Positions 18,311 through 26,859 of a stretch of 64,000 bases of DNA are shown in pieces. The translations under genes were made by a program, and so were the position numbers. The first letter of the stretch is position 1, and each line of letters starts with the position of its first letter. The notes under the pieces were generated by a model. It had not been told where the DNA came from and did no database searches. It was given only the letters and a program-made list of their open reading frames with translations. Origin of the DNA: Betaproteobacteria bacterium (lineage in GTDB: Bacteria > Pseudomonadota > Gammaproteobacteria > Burkholderiales > CAIKXV01); NCBI GenBank assembly GCA_947458265.1, contig CANGYF010000018.1, positions 1 through 64,000 on the forward strand. The letters run 5' to 3'.

Positions 18311-18406
18311 TGGCGGAAGAGAGTGCGAGTCGAACGCACGGAGGACTGGATCACAGCCCTCACCGGGTTTGAAGTCCGGCCGTCCCACCGGGGACGTTTC
18401 CCTTCC
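18311..18406 (-). tRNA. selC: tRNA-Sec (anticodon UCA)
   Basis: The 96-nt gene, with encoded CCA, shows the features that set bacterial selenocysteine tRNA apart. It has an 8-bp acceptor stem (GGAAGGGA with TCTCTTCC, one G-U), and a 6-bp D stem (CGTCCC/GGGACG) with a 4-nt loop. The UCA anticodon sits in ACTTCAAA, and the long variable arm has an 8-bp stem (GAGGGCTG/CAGTCCTC). The T arm is normal (GTGCG-TTCGACT-CGCAC) and the discriminator is G. It starts 20 nt after the selB stop on the same strand, so it is probably cotranscribed with selA-selB and released by processing. Confidence 0.97.
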
Positions 18407-18426
18407 CTTGCAGCCCTGCGATTATC

Positions 18427-20367
18427 TCATGCGTCCGGCTGTGCGGCCTCGCGGTAGACCTCGGACACCTTCCGGCGCAGCTTGCGGGCGTCGCCGACCC
18501 GCAGCGTGAGGCCGGCACTGTCGAAATGCTCGAGGATCTGGATCGCCAGGCTGCGGCCGATGCCGGCCTGGTCACGGTACTGCGCGGCGTTGAACTGGCC
18601 GCCGGGGGCGGCCTGCGCAGTGGCTTCCACCACCCGGGCCAGCGCCACGATCGCGGCGCGGAGGTAGACGCGCTGCGGGTCGATGCGCACCAGTTCGCCG
18701 CGCTTGATCCGCCGCTGCAGCATCGCCTGCAGCGCCTTCTCGTCGAGCTTGAGCGTGGCTGCAACCTCGCGCACCTGGGGCGGGGCGCTGGGCGTCTTCG
18801 ACAGCAGCGGCCGGACCCGTTTCCACATGGCTTCGTCGGCGCTGTTGGCGGCGGCATCGAAGCCCGGCAGCCTGGCGAGGCCGCCGGTGAGTTCGAGCGT
18901 GCGCGCCTGCACTGCATCGCGCAGCACCGCCTGCAGGATCTCGTCGGGCAGCGCCAGCCCGGCGTTCTTCTGGAGCACGGCCAGCTCGATGCCGGTCGCC
19001 TGCGGCGAGCGGGCATGGAAGGCGCGTACCTCGGCCAGCAGCGCCTCTCGCATCTCCGCCAGACGGGCCGCTGTGAAGGCGCGGCGCACGTCGCGCCCGA
19101 GCAACTGCAGGCCGGCTGCCTTGTAGAGCCGCTGCGCCGCTTCGGCGGTGAGGTTGAAGCGTCGCTCGAACAACGCGACATCGATCCCGGCCGAAGCCTG
19201 CGGCAGCAGTGCCTGCAGCACTTCCGCTGGCGTGCCGCCATCGAGCGCAGCCAGTTCCAGCTGCCGCTCGGCGATGCGCCGACGGCGCGGCGGCGGGAAC
19301 GGATCGATCACATGACCGCCGCCGATCGTGCGCTGCGCCGAGAAATCGCGCACGATGAAGCGGTCGCCGGCGATCGCGCCGACCGGCTCGTCGAGCACCA
19401 GCTGTGCCACCGCTGCACTCCCCGGTGCGATCGACAGGTCACGCCGCGTCGACAGGCGCCCGGTGACGTCGGCGGTCCCCAGGTGCACATGCACTGGCGT
19501 CCAGTGGCGCAATGCGCTCGATTCGGTTCCCAGCGCGCGCAGGTGCACGTCGATGCGGCTGGTCGGCGCATGGATGGACGGATCGAGCAACCATTCGCCG
19601 CGCGCGATGGCATCCTTCTGCAGGTCGGCGCCGGCCAGGTTGACTGCGCAGCGCGCACCGGCGCGTGCCTGATCGACCGTGCGTCCCTGCACCTGCAGTC
19701 CGCGCACGCGTACCGCCACCCCGGACGGCGACAGGCACAGGTTGTCGCCGACCTTCACGGCGCCGGCGAAGATGGTGCCGGTGACCACGGTGCCGCTGCC
19801 GGCGACGGTGAAGCAGCGGTCGATCGCGAGGCGGAAGTGGCGCCCTTCGGACGCCTCGCTGCGCTGGTCGGCGAGGCGCGCGACCAGGCGTTCGCGCAGC
19901 ACGTCGATGCCGTCGCCGCTGAGCGCGGACACTGCCAGCACCGGCGCATCGCGCAACACCGTGTCGGCCACCAGTGCGCGCAGCTCTTCGGTCACCGCCT
20001 CGATGCGCGCGGGTGGCACCCGGTCGGCCTTGGTGATCACCAGCAGGCCCTCGCGCACCCCCAGCAGGTCGAGGATCGCCAGGTGCTCCCGGGTCTGCGG
20101 CATCACGCCGTCGTCGGCCGCCACCACCAGCAGCACGAAGTCGATGCCCGACACGCCGGCGAGCATGTTGCGCACGAAGCGTTCATGGCCGGGTACGTCG
20201 ATGAAGCCGATCGCGCTGCCATCAGGCAGCCGCAGGTGGGCGAAGCCGATGTCGATCGAGATGCCGCGCCGCTTCTCTTCCGGCAGGCGGTCGGTGTCGA
20301 TGCCGGTGAGACGCTTGACCAGCAACGTCTTGCCGTGGTCGATGTGTCCTGCGGTGGCGACGATCAT
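18427..20367 (-). CDS. selB: Selenocysteine-specific elongation factor SelB
   Basis: SelB delivers Sec-tRNA to UGA codons marked by a SECIS hairpin. The 646-residue protein starts with a GTPase domain (GHIDHGKT at 7-14, switch region [22 protein letters not shown], and TKAD). EF-Tu-like beta domains follow, then four C-terminal winged-helix domains that bind SECIS RNA, ending near REAAQPDA. The ATG at 20367 gives the exact family N-terminus ([14 protein letters not shown]). It follows selA by 6 nt, so the two are cotranscribed. Confidence 0.97.
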   Translation of the reverse strand: MIVATAGHIDHGKTLLVKRLTGIDTDRLPEEKRRGISIDIGFAHLRLPDGSAIGFIDVPGHERFVRNMLAGVSGIDFVLLVVAADDGVMPQTREHLAILDLLGVREGLLVITKADRVPPARIEAVTEELRALVADTVLRDAPVLAVSALSGDGIDVLRERLVARLADQRSEASEGRHFRLAIDRCFTVAGSGTVVTGTIFAGAVKVGDNLCLSPSGVAVRVRGLQVQGRTVDQARAGARCAVNLAGADLQKDAIARGEWLLDPSIHAPTSRIDVHLRALGTESSALRHWTPVHVHLGTADVTGRLSTRRDLSIAPGSAAVAQLVLDEPVGAIAGDRFIVRDFSAQRTIGGGHVIDPFPPPRRRRIAERQLELAALDGGTPAEVLQALLPQASAGIDVALFERRFNLTAEAAQRLYKAAGLQLLGRDVRRAFTAARLAEMREALLAEVRAFHARSPQATGIELAVLQKNAGLALPDEILQAVLRDAVQARTLELTGGLARLPGFDAAANSADEAMWKRVRPLLSKTPSAPPQVREVAATLKLDEKALQAMLQRRIKRGELVRIDPQRVYLRAAIVALARVVEATAQAAPGGQFNAAQYRDQAGIGRSLAIQILEHFDSAGLTLRVGDARKLRRKVSEVYREAAQPDA

Positions 20368-20373
20368 CGCGGG

Positions 20374-21762
20374 TCAGCCTGCGAGCTGCGGCAGTTGCGC
20401 GACCAGCACCGCTTCGGCGTCTGCCTCCAGGCAGCGCAGGTCGAGCAGCAGGGCATTGTCGTGGATGCGGCCGACCACCGGTCGGGGCAGGGCACGCAGG
20501 CGCGACGCGAGCCGGTCGAGGCTGCCGCCGCCCCGGCCAGCCATGCGGATTGAGAGCGCAGCCGACGGCAGGCGGTCGACCGGCAGGGATCCGCTGCCGA
20601 TCTGGCTGGAGCAGTCGACGACCTCCACCGTCGCGCGCGCGCCCAGCGCGGCGGCGAGCGCCGGCTGCAGCCTCAGCGCGCAGGCCCGGATCTCGTCGCG
20701 CGGACGGCTGAGCAGGCGCAGCGCGGGCAGGCGCTGGCGCAGGCGGTCCGGGTCGAGGTAGAGGCGCAGCGTCGCCTCCAGGGCGGCGATGGTCATCTTG
20801 TCGAGCCGCAGTGCGCGCTTCAGCGGGCACTTGCGGATACGGTCGATCAGCGCCTTGCGACCGACGATCAGGCCAGCCTGGGGGCCGCCGAGCAGCTTGT
20901 CGCCGCTGAAGGTGACCACGTCGGCACCATCGGCCAGCGCTTCCTGCGGCGTAGGTTCGTGCGGCAGTCCGTACGGTGCGAGGTCGATCAGCGATCCGCT
21001 GCCGAGGTCTTCCAGCATCGGCACCTCGTGCGCATGGGCGATGGCCGCGAGCGTCTTCGTGTCCACGGTCGAGGTGAAGCCCTCGATCTGGTAGTTGCTC
21101 GGGTGTACCCGCATCAGGGCCGCGGTCGAGCGTCCGATCGCTTCCTCGTAATCGCGTCCATGGGTGCGGTTGGTGGTGCCGACCTCGCGCAGCTTGCAAT
21201 TGGCCCGGATCATGATGTCCGGTATCCGGAAGGCGCCACCGATCTCGACCAGTTCGCCGCGCGACATCACCACTTCGCGCCGTGCTGCGAGCGCGGTCAG
21301 CGTCAGCAGCACCGCGGCCGCATTGTTGTTGACCAGCGTCGCGGCCTCGGCGCCCGTGATCCGGCAGAGCAGCTTCTCGACATGGCTGTCGCGCTCGCCG
21401 CGCCGCCCGGTGGCGAGGTCGAACTCCAGGTTGGACGGCTGGCCCATCACCGCCATCACTGCTTCCATCGCCTCGGGTGCCGCCCATGCCCGTCCGAGGT
21501 TTGTGTGGAGCACGGTGCCGGTGAGGTTGATGACTGGCTGCAGGCCCGGACGCCGGTCCTGTTCGAGCAGGTCAGCACATTCAGCGAAGAAGGTGCCGGC
21601 GTCGAAGGGCGCCGCCGAAGCGCGCAGGCGATCGAGGCCTGCGCGGATGGCGTCCAGGGCGAGCGAGCGGCCATGCCGTTCGATCAACCGCTGGCCTTCG
21701 GACGATCGCAGCAGGCGGTCGACCGAAGGCGGGTGGAGTGCTGCAGCGGCTGGCTCGTTCAC
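20374..21762 (-). CDS. selA: L-seryl-tRNA(Sec) selenium transferase SelA
   Basis: SelA converts Ser-tRNA(Sec) to Sec-tRNA(Sec) using selenophosphate. It is a fold-type I PLP enzyme of 462 residues. K289 in [14 protein letters not shown] is the PLP lysine; [15 protein letters not shown] and [12 protein letters not shown] are family signatures. The frame has no ATG before these; GTG at 21762 gives the usual N-terminus ([14 protein letters not shown] at residues 18-31). It begins 8 nt after the stop of the upstream selenoprotein gene, so the operon order is selenoprotein, selA, selB, selC. Selenophosphate synthetase (selD) is not in the window. Confidence 0.96.
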   Translation of the reverse strand: MNEPAAAALHPPSVDRLLRSSEGQRLIERHGRSLALDAIRAGLDRLRASAAPFDAGTFFAECADLLEQDRRPGLQPVINLTGTVLHTNLGRAWAAPEAMEAVMAVMGQPSNLEFDLATGRRGERDSHVEKLLCRITGAEAATLVNNNAAAVLLTLTALAARREVVMSRGELVEIGGAFRIPDIMIRANCKLREVGTTNRTHGRDYEEAIGRSTAALMRVHPSNYQIEGFTSTVDTKTLAAIAHAHEVPMLEDLGSGSLIDLAPYGLPHEPTPQEALADGADVVTFSGDKLLGGPQAGLIVGRKALIDRIRKCPLKRALRLDKMTIAALEATLRLYLDPDRLRQRLPALRLLSRPRDEIRACALRLQPALAAALGARATVEVVDCSSQIGSGSLPVDRLPSAALSIRMAGRGGGSLDRLASRLRALPRPVVGRIHDNALLLDLRCLEADAEAVLVAQLPQLAG

Positions 21763-21770
21763 GGCATGGG

Positions 21771-22547
21771 CTAGTCTTCCCAGACCTTTTCGGGCAGGGG
21801 CAATCCCTTGAGGTCTTCCGCCGTCAGTGGCTGGTCTGGCTCGATGCCCATCCTGGACAGCAGGAACTGCAGCTGCCGGGCGTGCTGCGCCGAATGCCAG
21901 GCACAACGCTCGAGCAGGACCGACAGCGGCTGCGCGCCGAAATAGGTCTGCACCACCTGCGTTGCGGTCGGGTCGGTCTTCTCGTGCCGTGCCCACCAGT
22001 CGTGCAGCCGCTGGCGTACCTCGCCGGCGTAGTCGGCCACCTGCTGCGGACGGGTGATCGAATCCTCCGGCGGCTTCACCGGTTGCTCGATCGTGAACTC
22101 GATGCCCTCGACCGCCTCGAGCATCGCTTCCTGGATGCGCACGAGATGGTGCGCAAGCTCGCGGTAGGTGCGCTTGCGGCCGGACATCGGCAGCAGCTCG
22201 TTGAACGTCTCCTGGGGCAGCTGCGGCACGAAACGCTGCGCGCCGGCGAGCACGACCTGTGCACGCTGCACCAGCTGGGCAGGGGTGAGCGCCGGCCCGC
22301 CGTCGAACTTCAGGCCGAGGAACCTGGCCACTTCGGGGATCACCTGGCCGAGCACCCATTGGTCGCCACGTGCCACCACCGGGGTGGTCTTGGCGCCGAG
22401 CGCGGTCAGTTCGGCAAGCCCTTGCGGGTCGTTGAAGATATCGATGATGTCGAATTCGATATCGAGTCGCGAAAGAAACTCTTTCGTCCGGAGGCAGCTC
22501 GTTCAGCCAGGCTTGGTGAAGAAGCGGATGCGTTCGGCCTGTGCCAT
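21771..22547 (-). CDS. Selenoprotein: Sec-containing glutaredoxin domain fused to DinB/YfiT-like domain
   Basis: The ATG at 22547 has a strong Shine-Dalgarno sequence (AAGGAGGT). Fourteen codons later there is an in-frame TGA (22505-22503), and the frame then stays open for 243 codons to TAG. Read as Sec15, the protein is 258 residues. The N-terminal domain (1 to about 85) is a glutaredoxin: RFFTKPG, then Sec-Thr-Ser-Cys (U15, C18), a following helix, and the cis-proline loop KTTPVV (P56). About 95-240 is DinB-like, with possible metal-binding His in LAHHLV and the HxxxH of [10 protein letters not shown]. The gene heads the selA-selB-selC operon. Sec insertion rests on fold, SECIS hairpin and context. 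An ordinary gene caller would start at GTG 22379 and lose the redox site. Confidence 0.9.
22463..22505 (-). promoter_or_regulatory. UGA-Sec codon and bacterial SECIS-like hairpin
   Basis: The UGA is at 22505-22503. After a 16-nt gap the mRNA forms a perfect 6-bp stem CGAAAG (22486-22481) and CTTTCG (22475-22470), with apical loop AGTTT. An outer CGAG/CTCG helix (22501-22498 with 22466-22463) can extend it. The loop lies 22 nt from UGA, and its second base is G followed by U. These fit the known requirements for SelB recognition: a short stem, a G in the first two loop bases and about 16-37 nt from UGA. Confidence 0.82.
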
Positions 22548-22551
22548 GGTG

Positions 22552-22559
22552 ACCTCCTT
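22552..22559 (-). promoter_or_regulatory. Strong ribosome binding site of the selenoprotein gene
   Basis: On the minus strand AAGGAGGT lies 4 nt before the ATG at 22547. This near-perfect anti-16S match fixes the start upstream of the UGA codon and argues that the first 14 codons are really translated. Confidence 0.85.
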
Positions 22560-22604
22560 GGGTGCTGGATTCGGTTCAGGGTACTGCGGTGCTTCCATCC
22601 AGGT

Positions 22605-22610
22605 ATTTTA
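22605..22610 (-). promoter_or_regulatory. Possible -10 element of the selenoprotein-sel operon
   Basis: TAAAAT on the minus strand is placed to give a leader of about 50 nt. No convincing -35 hexamer is visible. It lies in the 181-bp divergent gap shared with the aldolase operon, where TATACT at 22668-22673 could serve the opposite direction, followed by a CCGGGG/CCCCGG hairpin at 22683-22699. Confidence 0.35.
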
Positions 22611-22728
22611 GTCCATCGCGGCCCCGGTCGTCGTCCCGACGCCGACGGCCGTCGCACGGGCCGGACGTATACTCGTGCCCGACCGGGGAGCGACCCCGGC
22701 ATGCAACGGACCACAAGAGGGGGAGACC

Positions 22729-23532
22729 ATGCGCAGGAACCGTATCAAGCAGCTGTGGCGCGAAGGCAAGCCGGCCGTGGGTGGATGGCTGTCCATCCCG
22801 CACTGCTTTGCCGCGGAAGTGATGGCGCATACCGGCCTCGACTGGCTGTGCATCGACATGCAGCATGGCTGCATCGACTACTCCGATGTGGTGCCGATGC
22901 TCACCGCGATCTCGACCACCGACGTGACACCGCTGGTGCGCGTGCCGTGGAACGAGCCGTCGATGATCATGAAGGTGCTCGATGCCGGCGCCTACGGCGT
23001 GATCGTGCCGATGGTCAGCAACCGCGCGGAAGCCGAACGCGCAGTGGCCGCCTGCCGCTATCCGCCGCACGGCATGCGCAGCAATGGCCCGAACCGGGTG
23101 CTGTACTACGCCGGCACCGATTACCAGAAGCATGCCGATGCGGAAGTCGCCTGCATCGTGATGATCGAGACCCCGGAAGGCATCGAGAAGATGGACGAGA
23201 TCATCTCGACCCCGGGCGTCGATGCGGCCTACATCGGGCCGACCGACCTTGCGCTCGCGCTGGGTCTGCCGCCGGTGATGGACAATGACGAGCCCAGGCA
23301 TGTCGAGACGGTCAACGCCATCCTGGCCAGCTGCAAGCGGCACGGCGTGGTCGCCGGCATCCACACCAACAGTTCGAAGTTCTCGCAGCGCTACATCGAT
23401 CAGGGATTCGGCATGGTGATGCTGGCGCCCGATCGTGTCGCGATGTCCAACTACGTGAAGGCCGAGGCGGCACGGCTGACGGGCTGGTCGCCGATGAAGC
23501 CGGTTTCAGGCCCCTCGGGCGGCGGCTACTAG
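22729..23532 (+). CDS. HpcH/HpaI-family class II aldolase
   Basis: The 267-residue protein belongs to the metal-dependent aldolase family that includes HpaI (4-hydroxy-2-oxoheptanedioate aldolase) and 2-keto-3-deoxy-L-rhamnonate aldolase. Motifs are WLCIDMQHGCIDY with the catalytic His, VRVPW, MIETPEGIEKMDE with a metal-binding Glu, and AYIGPTDLALALG with a metal-binding Asp. GGGGGAGA precedes the ATG at 22729. It is the first gene of a five-gene set with CoA ligase, acyl-CoA dehydrogenase and SDR. The substrate, probably a 2-oxo acid or aldol adduct, is not known. Confidence 0.9.
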   Translation: MRRNRIKQLWREGKPAVGGWLSIPHCFAAEVMAHTGLDWLCIDMQHGCIDYSDVVPMLTAISTTDVTPLVRVPWNEPSMIMKVLDAGAYGVIVPMVSNRAEAERAVAACRYPPHGMRSNGPNRVLYYAGTDYQKHADAEVACIVMIETPEGIEKMDEIISTPGVDAAYIGPTDLALALGLPPVMDNDEPRHVETVNAILASCKRHGVVAGIHTNSSKFSQRYIDQGFGMVMLAPDRVAMSNYVKAEAARLTGWSPMKPVSGPSGGGY

Positions 23533-23553
23533 GCGCCATCGGGCGACACGGCG

Positions 23554-24726
23554 ATGTTCATCTTCGAACACGATGCCAAGGTGCTGCTCGAGGCGTTCGG
23601 CACAGCCGTGCCCCAGGGCTGCTGGGTCGGCGCCGGCGGCATCGTCGACGGTACGCTGCCCACGGGGGCGCTGATCGTGAAGGCGCAGGTGGCCGGTGGC
23701 GGACGGGGCAAGGCGGGCGGCATCCAGCGCGCGGCCGATGCACCGGCGGCGCTCGAGGCAGCCGGCCAGCTGATGGCCGCGCCGCTGGCCGGCCTGCCGG
23801 TGGCCGGCTGCCGGGTCGAGCAGGCCATCGCAGGCGCGCGCGAGGTCTACCTGTCGCTGACGCTCGATGCATCGCGTGCACAGGTGCAGGTGCTGGCCTG
23901 CGACGAGGGCGGCATGGACATCGAGGCAGTCGATCCGGCGGCGCTGGTGCGCGAATGGGCAGGCCTGGACGCCGCCTCCATTGTCGAAGCGGTCGACCGG
24001 GCCGCGCAGCGGCTGTCGCCAGCGAACCGCGCGCCGGTCGCCGAGGCCGGCGCATGCCTCGCGGCGGCGTTCACCGCGCTCGATGCACAGATGATCGAGG
24101 TCAATCCGCTGTTCGTGCTGGCGCAGGCCGGCGGTCCGCGCTGGCTTGCGGCCGATGCCAAGCTGATCACCGACGACAACGCCCTGTACCGGCAGCCCCT
24201 GCTGTCGGCGCTGGTCGAGCGAGCGGCTGCGCGCTACCCCGAGGCTGCACGCAAGTGGCGCCACGGCTGCGACTACGTAGTGGTCGACCCGGAGGGGGAG
24301 ATCGCCCTGCTCACCACCGGTGCCGGGCTGAGCATGATGCTGATCGACGAACTGCGGGCGCAGGACCTGCGTCCGTACAACTTCCTCGACGTGCGCACCG
24401 GCGGGCTGCGCGGTGATCCGCAGCGGCTGGTCGACGTGCTCGGATGGATGGGCGAGGGACGACGGGTGCGGGTGCTGCTGGTGAACATCTTCGCCGGCAT
24501 CACTCACCTGGGCGAGTTCTCCCGGCTGCTCGTGCGTGCGATGGATGCGGTACCAGCGTTCGATGTGCCGGTGGTCGCCCGGCTGGCCGGCCCCGGGTTC
24601 GATGAAGCGGTCGAGGTGCTCGGCGCACGGGGCGTGAAGGTCGAACGCGACCTGTCGCTTGCCATCGACGCGGTACGGCGGGCGCTGGCTGAAGGCGCGA
24701 GTACGAGCACGAGGACTGCCCTGTGA
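23554..24726 (+). CDS. SucC-like ATP-grasp beta subunit of an acid-CoA ligase
   Basis: The 390-residue protein matches succinyl-CoA synthetase beta subunits in length and order. It has ATP-grasp motif IVKAQVAGGGRGKAGG near residue 42, metal-binding IEVNPLFVL near 185, and the C-terminal CoA-ligase domain with TTGAGLSMMLIDEL, FLDVRTGG and LLVNIFAGI. It differs enough from housekeeping SucC (for example TTGAG where SucC has NGAG) to suggest another acid substrate, as in malate-CoA ligase or other thiokinases. Its stop overlaps the start of the alpha subunit. Confidence 0.87.
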   Translation: MFIFEHDAKVLLEAFGTAVPQGCWVGAGGIVDGTLPTGALIVKAQVAGGGRGKAGGIQRAADAPAALEAAGQLMAAPLAGLPVAGCRVEQAIAGAREVYLSLTLDASRAQVQVLACDEGGMDIEAVDPAALVREWAGLDAASIVEAVDRAAQRLSPANRAPVAEAGACLAAAFTALDAQMIEVNPLFVLAQAGGPRWLAADAKLITDDNALYRQPLLSALVERAAARYPEAARKWRHGCDYVVVDPEGEIALLTTGAGLSMMLIDELRAQDLRPYNFLDVRTGGLRGDPQRLVDVLGWMGEGRRVRVLLVNIFAGITHLGEFSRLLVRAMDAVPAFDVPVVARLAGPGFDEAVEVLGARGVKVERDLSLAIDAVRRALAEGASTSTRTAL

Positions 24727-25616
24727 AGCCGCGTCCCGCGTTCTCGCTGTCGGTCGATCGCCATACGCCGGTGCTGGTGCAGGGCATCACCGGGCGCGCC
24801 GGGCAGCGGCATGCCTGCATGATGCGCGATGCGGGAACGGCTATCGTCGCCGGCGTCAGTGCGCGCGCCGACGCCGGGCCGGTGGATGGCATCCCGGTGT
24901 TTGCCGACTGTGCATCGGCGGTCGCTGCCACCGGTGCGGTGGCGAGCGTGCTGCTGGTCGGCGCTGCGCAGGTGCTGCCGGCGGTGACCGAGGCGCTGGC
25001 GGCCGGCATCCGGCTGCTGGTGACGCCGACCGAAGGGGTGCCGGTGCACGATGCGGTCGAGATACGGCATCGCGTGGATGCTGCCGGTGCCACCTGGATC
25101 GGTGCATCGACGCCCGGCATGGCGATACCGGGCGAGGCCAAGCTGGGCTTCCTGCCCGACGTGTCGCTCGCACCCGGGCCGGTCGCGATGGCCTCCAAGA
25201 GCGGTACGCTTTCCTACGAAGCGGGCTTCCGCCTGGTGCAGGCCGGCCTCGGACAGTCGGCCTGGATTGGCGTGGGCGGCGATCCGGTGAAGGGCACGCG
25301 CTTTGCCGACCTCGCGCCCTGGCTTGCACACCACGGCCGTACCGAGGCCGTGCTGCTGGTCGGAGAGATCGGCGGCAACGAAGAAGAGGAGTTCGCCGCT
25401 GCGATCGCGGCCAGCCGGCTCGACAAGCCGGTGGTGGCGCTGATCGCCGGCCGCACGGCCCCGGGCGGGGTCAGCATGGGACATGCCGGTGCGCTGACCT
25501 GGGGCAGCTTCGGCACCTGGGAAGCCAAGCGCACTGCGCTGGAAGAGGCCGGGGTGCAGGTCTGCTCGACGATCGACGAGGCTGTGCAGTCGCTCGTGCG
25601 GGCGCTCGGACGATGA
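24723..25616 (+). CDS. SucD-like alpha subunit of an acid-CoA ligase
   Basis: The 297-residue protein has the CoA-binding Rossmann motif VLVQGITGRAGQRH, the middle PGEAKLGFLP, ASKSGTLSYEAG, the GEIGGNEEEEFA segment, and the phosphorylated His in TAPGGVSMGHAGAL. These are the SucD residues needed for phosphoryl transfer. The ATG overlaps the beta-subunit stop by 4 bp, so the two are made as a heteromer. The adjacent acyl-CoA dehydrogenase suggests that the CoA ester formed is then oxidised. Confidence 0.88.
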   Translation: MKPRPAFSLSVDRHTPVLVQGITGRAGQRHACMMRDAGTAIVAGVSARADAGPVDGIPVFADCASAVAATGAVASVLLVGAAQVLPAVTEALAAGIRLLVTPTEGVPVHDAVEIRHRVDAAGATWIGASTPGMAIPGEAKLGFLPDVSLAPGPVAMASKSGTLSYEAGFRLVQAGLGQSAWIGVGGDPVKGTRFADLAPWLAHHGRTEAVLLVGEIGGNEEEEFAAAIAASRLDKPVVALIAGRTAPGGVSMGHAGALTWGSFGTWEAKRTALEEAGVQVCSTIDEAVQSLVRALGR

Positions 25617-25640
25617 TCGACGGGATGGTTCGACGGGAGG

Positions 25641-26813
25641 ATGGCAGTGGATTTCCGATTGACCGCTGAACAGCGGGCACTGGTGGATGCGGTGGCTCAG
25701 GTCAGGCACGACGTGCTGGAGCCGAATGCAATGAAGTGGCTCGACGGCACCTGGCCGGCCGAGAACCTGAAGGCGCTGGCGGAGATCGGCGTGATGGGCA
25801 TGGCGGTGCCCGAGGAATACGGCGGTTCCGGCATGGGCATCTTCGAGACCGCGCTCGCGCTCGAGGAGATCGGCAAGGCGTGCTACGTCACGGCGATGGC
25901 AGTGCTCGGCGAGGTGGGCACCCAGACCCGGATCATCTCGACCTATGCCCCCGAGCATGTGAAGCGTGCGATCCTGCCGCGGGTTGCCAGCGGCGAGGCG
26001 ATCCTGTCGATCTGCATGACCGAGCCTGATGCCGGCACCGACGTCGCCAACTACCGCACCAACACGCGCGTGGACGGCGAGAAGGTCGTGATCAACGGCG
26101 TGAAGACCCTGATCAGCCGCGCGGATATCGCCGACATGATGGTGGTGTTCACCCGCGTCGACGGCGTGCCCGGCGGCGCCGGTATCGGCTGCGTGCTGGT
26201 CGAGAAGGGCGCACCTGGCGTGACCGCCACCGCCAAGTACCACACGATGGGCGGCGAGTACCTGTGCGAGGTGGTGTTCGACAACTGCGTGCAGCCGCGC
26301 GAGCACCTGGTGATCACCGACAACGGTATCAAGCGGCTGATGAGCGCCTTCAACACCCAGCGTATCCTGAATCCGGCCATCTGCCTCGGCCTGGCGGAAG
26401 GGGCGCTGGAGGCCTCGGTGCGCTACCTGCGCGACCGCTCCGCGTTCGGCAAGCCGATCGGCGAGTTCCAGGGCATGCGCTGGAAGGCGGCCGACATGTT
26501 CGTCGATATCGAGGCGGCACGCAGCCTGCTCTGGCGCGCGGCGCACTCCGGCGACCAGTTCCCGGACCCGACGCTGGCGGCAGCAGCGAAGATCTACTGC
26601 AACGAGATGGGCATCCGCGTGACCAGCGAGGCGGTGCAGGTGCATGGCGGCTACGGCTTCACCGACGAATTCGCGGTGTCGCGCTTCTTCCGCGGGGTGC
26701 GCTACGGCAGCCTCGGCGGCGGTACCACCGAGACGCTGCGCAACCTGGTCGCGCGCAAGCTGGTCGACGACATGGACCTGGCGACCGGGCTGGCGGGCCT
26801 GGGCACCTTCTGA
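25641..26813 (+). CDS. Acyl-CoA dehydrogenase
   Basis: The 390-residue FAD enzyme introduces an alpha-beta double bond into acyl-CoA. It has the N-terminal helical domain (FRLTAEQRALVDAVAQ), the middle CMTEPDAGTDVANYRT FAD/substrate segment, and C-terminal EAVQVHGGYGFTDEFAVSR. It lies 24 bp after the CoA ligase alpha gene in the same operon. The acyl chain specificity cannot be fixed; neighbours suggest a short or functionalised acyl group. Confidence 0.93.
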   Translation: MAVDFRLTAEQRALVDAVAQVRHDVLEPNAMKWLDGTWPAENLKALAEIGVMGMAVPEEYGGSGMGIFETALALEEIGKACYVTAMAVLGEVGTQTRIISTYAPEHVKRAILPRVASGEAILSICMTEPDAGTDVANYRTNTRVDGEKVVINGVKTLISRADIADMMVVFTRVDGVPGGAGIGCVLVEKGAPGVTATAKYHTMGGEYLCEVVFDNCVQPREHLVITDNGIKRLMSAFNTQRILNPAICLGLAEGALEASVRYLRDRSAFGKPIGEFQGMRWKAADMFVDIEAARSLLWRAAHSGDQFPDPTLAAAAKIYCNEMGIRVTSEAVQVHGGYGFTDEFAVSRFFRGVRYGSLGGGTTETLRNLVARKLVDDMDLATGLAGLGTF

Positions 26814-26859
26814 ACCTTCCGAACGCATCGCAGCACAGACAACACAGGAGATTACGGCA

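Noticed and set aside
21771..22379. A separate DinB gene starting at GTG 22379
   Set aside because: GTG 22379 lies in the middle of the cis-Pro loop of the glutaredoxin domain and has no SD. The ATG at 22547 has a near-perfect SD.
22503..22505. The TGA as a nonsense mutation or frameshift making a pseudogene
   Set aside because: The frame on both sides aligns to one glutaredoxin fold with the stop exactly at the first redox Cys position. A SECIS-like hairpin follows and selA, selB and selC are in the same operon. A pseudogene would not place its stop there.
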